Shown here in pieces: positions 62,997 through 64,000 of a stretch of DNA of 64,000 nucleotides; within the stretch, counting starts at the first letter, position 1; the number at the start of each line of letters is the position of its first letter. The position numbers and the translations under genes are program-made. The stretch covers positions 1 to 64,000 of the forward strand of contig NZ_VTPS01000001.1 of NCBI RefSeq assembly GCF_008274215.1, written 5' to 3'. The notes under the pieces are model-generated. The model was not told the origin of the DNA. It did no database searches and saw nothing but the letters and a program-made list of their open reading frames with translations. This stretch comes from Calorimonas adulescens. Its GTDB lineage: Bacteria; Bacillota; Thermoanaerobacteria; Thermoanaerobacterales; UBA4877.

Positions 62997-63502
62997 CCCA
63001 TCAGCCCCTCAAGAAGTTCCACAATCATGTATCCACCGTCAAGATTTATTTCCTTTATTACGTTTGCTATTGCTGGAATCAATATTGTATCACCATTCTG
63101 ATTGACAATTTCATATACATCATTGCTTCCTGGTGTATATATCTCTTTAATTATACCAAGGTAATTATTATCTATATCATATACTTTCAATCCAATTATA
63201 TCACTTAAAAAGTATTCATCTTTGGTTAATTTAATGGCATGAGCTCTATCCACATACAAATAATTACCACATAATTTTTGTGCTGCTTCTATACTGTCAA
63301 TTCCTATAAATTTTATTACCACAATTTTTTTGCTGTAACTCACATGCTCAATGTCGTATCGCTCTTTTCGCCCATCAAATTCTACATAAACAAACTCAAG
63401 GTCATCAAATCTTTCAAGGTATTGTGTCATAGGATAGACTTTGACCTCTCCTGCCAGACCCTTTGTGCCAACTATTTTCCCGATTATCAGATAATCCAGC
63501 AT
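62993..63502 (-). CDS. rimM: ribosome maturation factor RimM
   Basis: RimM helps assemble the 30S head. The 169 residues have GKIVGTKGLAGEVKVYP at the start and the PRC-barrel end with PGSNDVYEI and IPAIANVIKEINL. Lies between khpA and trmD, overlapping trmD by four bases. Confidence 0.95.
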   Translation of the reverse strand: MLDYLIIGKIVGTKGLAGEVKVYPMTQYLERFDDLEFVYVEFDGRKERYDIEHVSYSKKIVVIKFIGIDSIEAAQKLCGNYLYVDRAHAIKLTKDEYFLSDIIGLKVYDIDNNYLGIIKEIYTPGSNDVYEIVNQNGDTILIPAIANVIKEINLDGGYMIVELLEGLMG

Positions 63503-63510
63503 TCCACCAC

Positions 63511-63744
63511 CTATATTATCTCAACCATTACACGTTTGTGCTCTTTAGAAGCGGCTGCTTTTATCACAGTCCTGATAGCTTTTGCAATTCTTCCCTGTTT
63601 CCCTATAACTTTGCCCATATCCTCCGGAGCAACTTTGAGTTCTATAATTACTGATTGTTCGCCTTCTACCTCTTTTACCTCAACCTGATCCGGATTATCT
63701 ACTAAAGCTTTAGCAATAATTTCAACTAACTCGCTCATTTTCAT
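63511..63744 (-). CDS. khpA: KH-domain RNA-binding protein KhpA
   Basis: Small KH protein (77 residues) with the [18 protein letters not shown] motif (about 43-60). KhpA and its partner KhpB bind many RNAs and affect cell elongation in some Firmicutes. Located directly after rpsP as usual. ATG behind AAAGGG. Confidence 0.94.
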   Translation of the reverse strand: MKMSELVEIIAKALVDNPDQVEVKEVEGEQSVIIELKVAPEDMGKVIGKQGRIAKAIRTVIKAAASKEHKRVMVEII

Positions 63745-63759
63745 ACCAACCCTTTCTCC

Positions 63760-64000
63760 TTATGAGTTTTTTAGATACAGGTCATATACGCCACTCTTCT
63801 TTAACAGGTATTTTACGGTGTCTGATGGTTGAGCACCTTTTTTTAACCAGGATATGGCTTTTTCAGAATCTATCTTTACCTCCTCTGGTTCTGAAATGGG
63901 ATTATAATAACCAATTTCTTCTATAAACCTACCATCTCTTGGAGACCTGGAGTCTGCTACCACTACACGATAAAATGGTTTCTTTTTTGCCCCCATCCTC
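63760..64000 (-). CDS. rpsP: 30S ribosomal protein S16 (start outside window)
   Basis: The visible part begins inside the usual N-terminus: codons read [22 protein letters not shown], and the family start is MAVKIRLKRMG, so about nine codons lie past the right edge. The rest ([24 protein letters not shown]) matches S16. The internal ATG at 63996 is not the true start. Confidence 0.96.
   Translation of the reverse strand, partial: RMGAKKKPFYRVVVADSRSPRDGRFIEEIGYYNPISEPEEVKIDSEKAISWLKKGAQPSDTVKYLLKKSGVYDLYLKNS

Overview
The window comes from a low-GC Firmicute of the class Clostridia. The likeliest placement is an anaerobic, motile member of the Thermoanaerobacterales, but this is inferred from gene order and protein type and was not tested against a database. 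Pointers are a Gram-positive PolC, CodY, the motor-switch protein FliY with CheC/CheD, a short (203-residue) EF-Ts, the MEP isoprenoid genes ispG and dxr, and the conserved blocks rpsP-khpA-rimM-trmD-rplS and rimP-nusA-ylxR-ylxQ-infB-rbfA-nrnA-truB-ribF. Almost every gene is on the minus strand, so transcription runs from high to low coordinates.

Layout in the direction of transcription. (1) 64000-57882: rpsP (start outside the window), khpA, rimM, trmD, rplS, lepB, rbgA, a FliK-C-like protein, a FlhB-C-like protein and comM. (2) 56898-57885: rnhB and yraN, the only host genes on the plus strand, an inverted module. (3) 56791-50815: dprA, topA, then hslV-hslU-codY behind its own promoter, closed by a long palindromic terminator. 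(4) 50604-20500: about 30 kb of flagellar and chemotaxis genes in one dense array. It holds basal body, motor switch, export apparatus, hook, motA/motB, cheY/B/A/W/C/D, flhF/flhG, a PilZ protein, the flagellar sigma factor, a FapA-like protein and a small unknown protein. (5) 20455-7925: rpsB-tsf behind a strong promoter and a leader that can fold into a pseudoknot, then pyrH, frr, uppS, cdsA, dxr, rseP, ispG, a family 2 glycosyltransferase and polC. (6) 7877-466: a new promoter, an attenuator-like hairpin, then rimP to ribF. (7) 1-462: the end of an insertion sequence that abuts ribF.

The genes cover ribosome production and translation initiation, early isoprenoid and phospholipid synthesis, replication, protein quality control with CodY nutrient sensing, and complete control of a bacterial flagellum. 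I found no CRISPR array, prophage, tRNA or rRNA, and no intergenic stretch over 300 bases.

Most of the window is conserved core genome. The observations most worth checking are the candidate pseudoknot in the rpsB leader, whose last helix ends five bases before the Shine-Dalgarno sequence; a detached FliK-C-like/FlhB-C-like pair far from the flagellar operon; a very recent 192-bp in-gene duplication in the MotE/YlxF-like gene; a 57-bp repeat array in fliK; and a candidate NusA-type attenuator before rimP-nusA.
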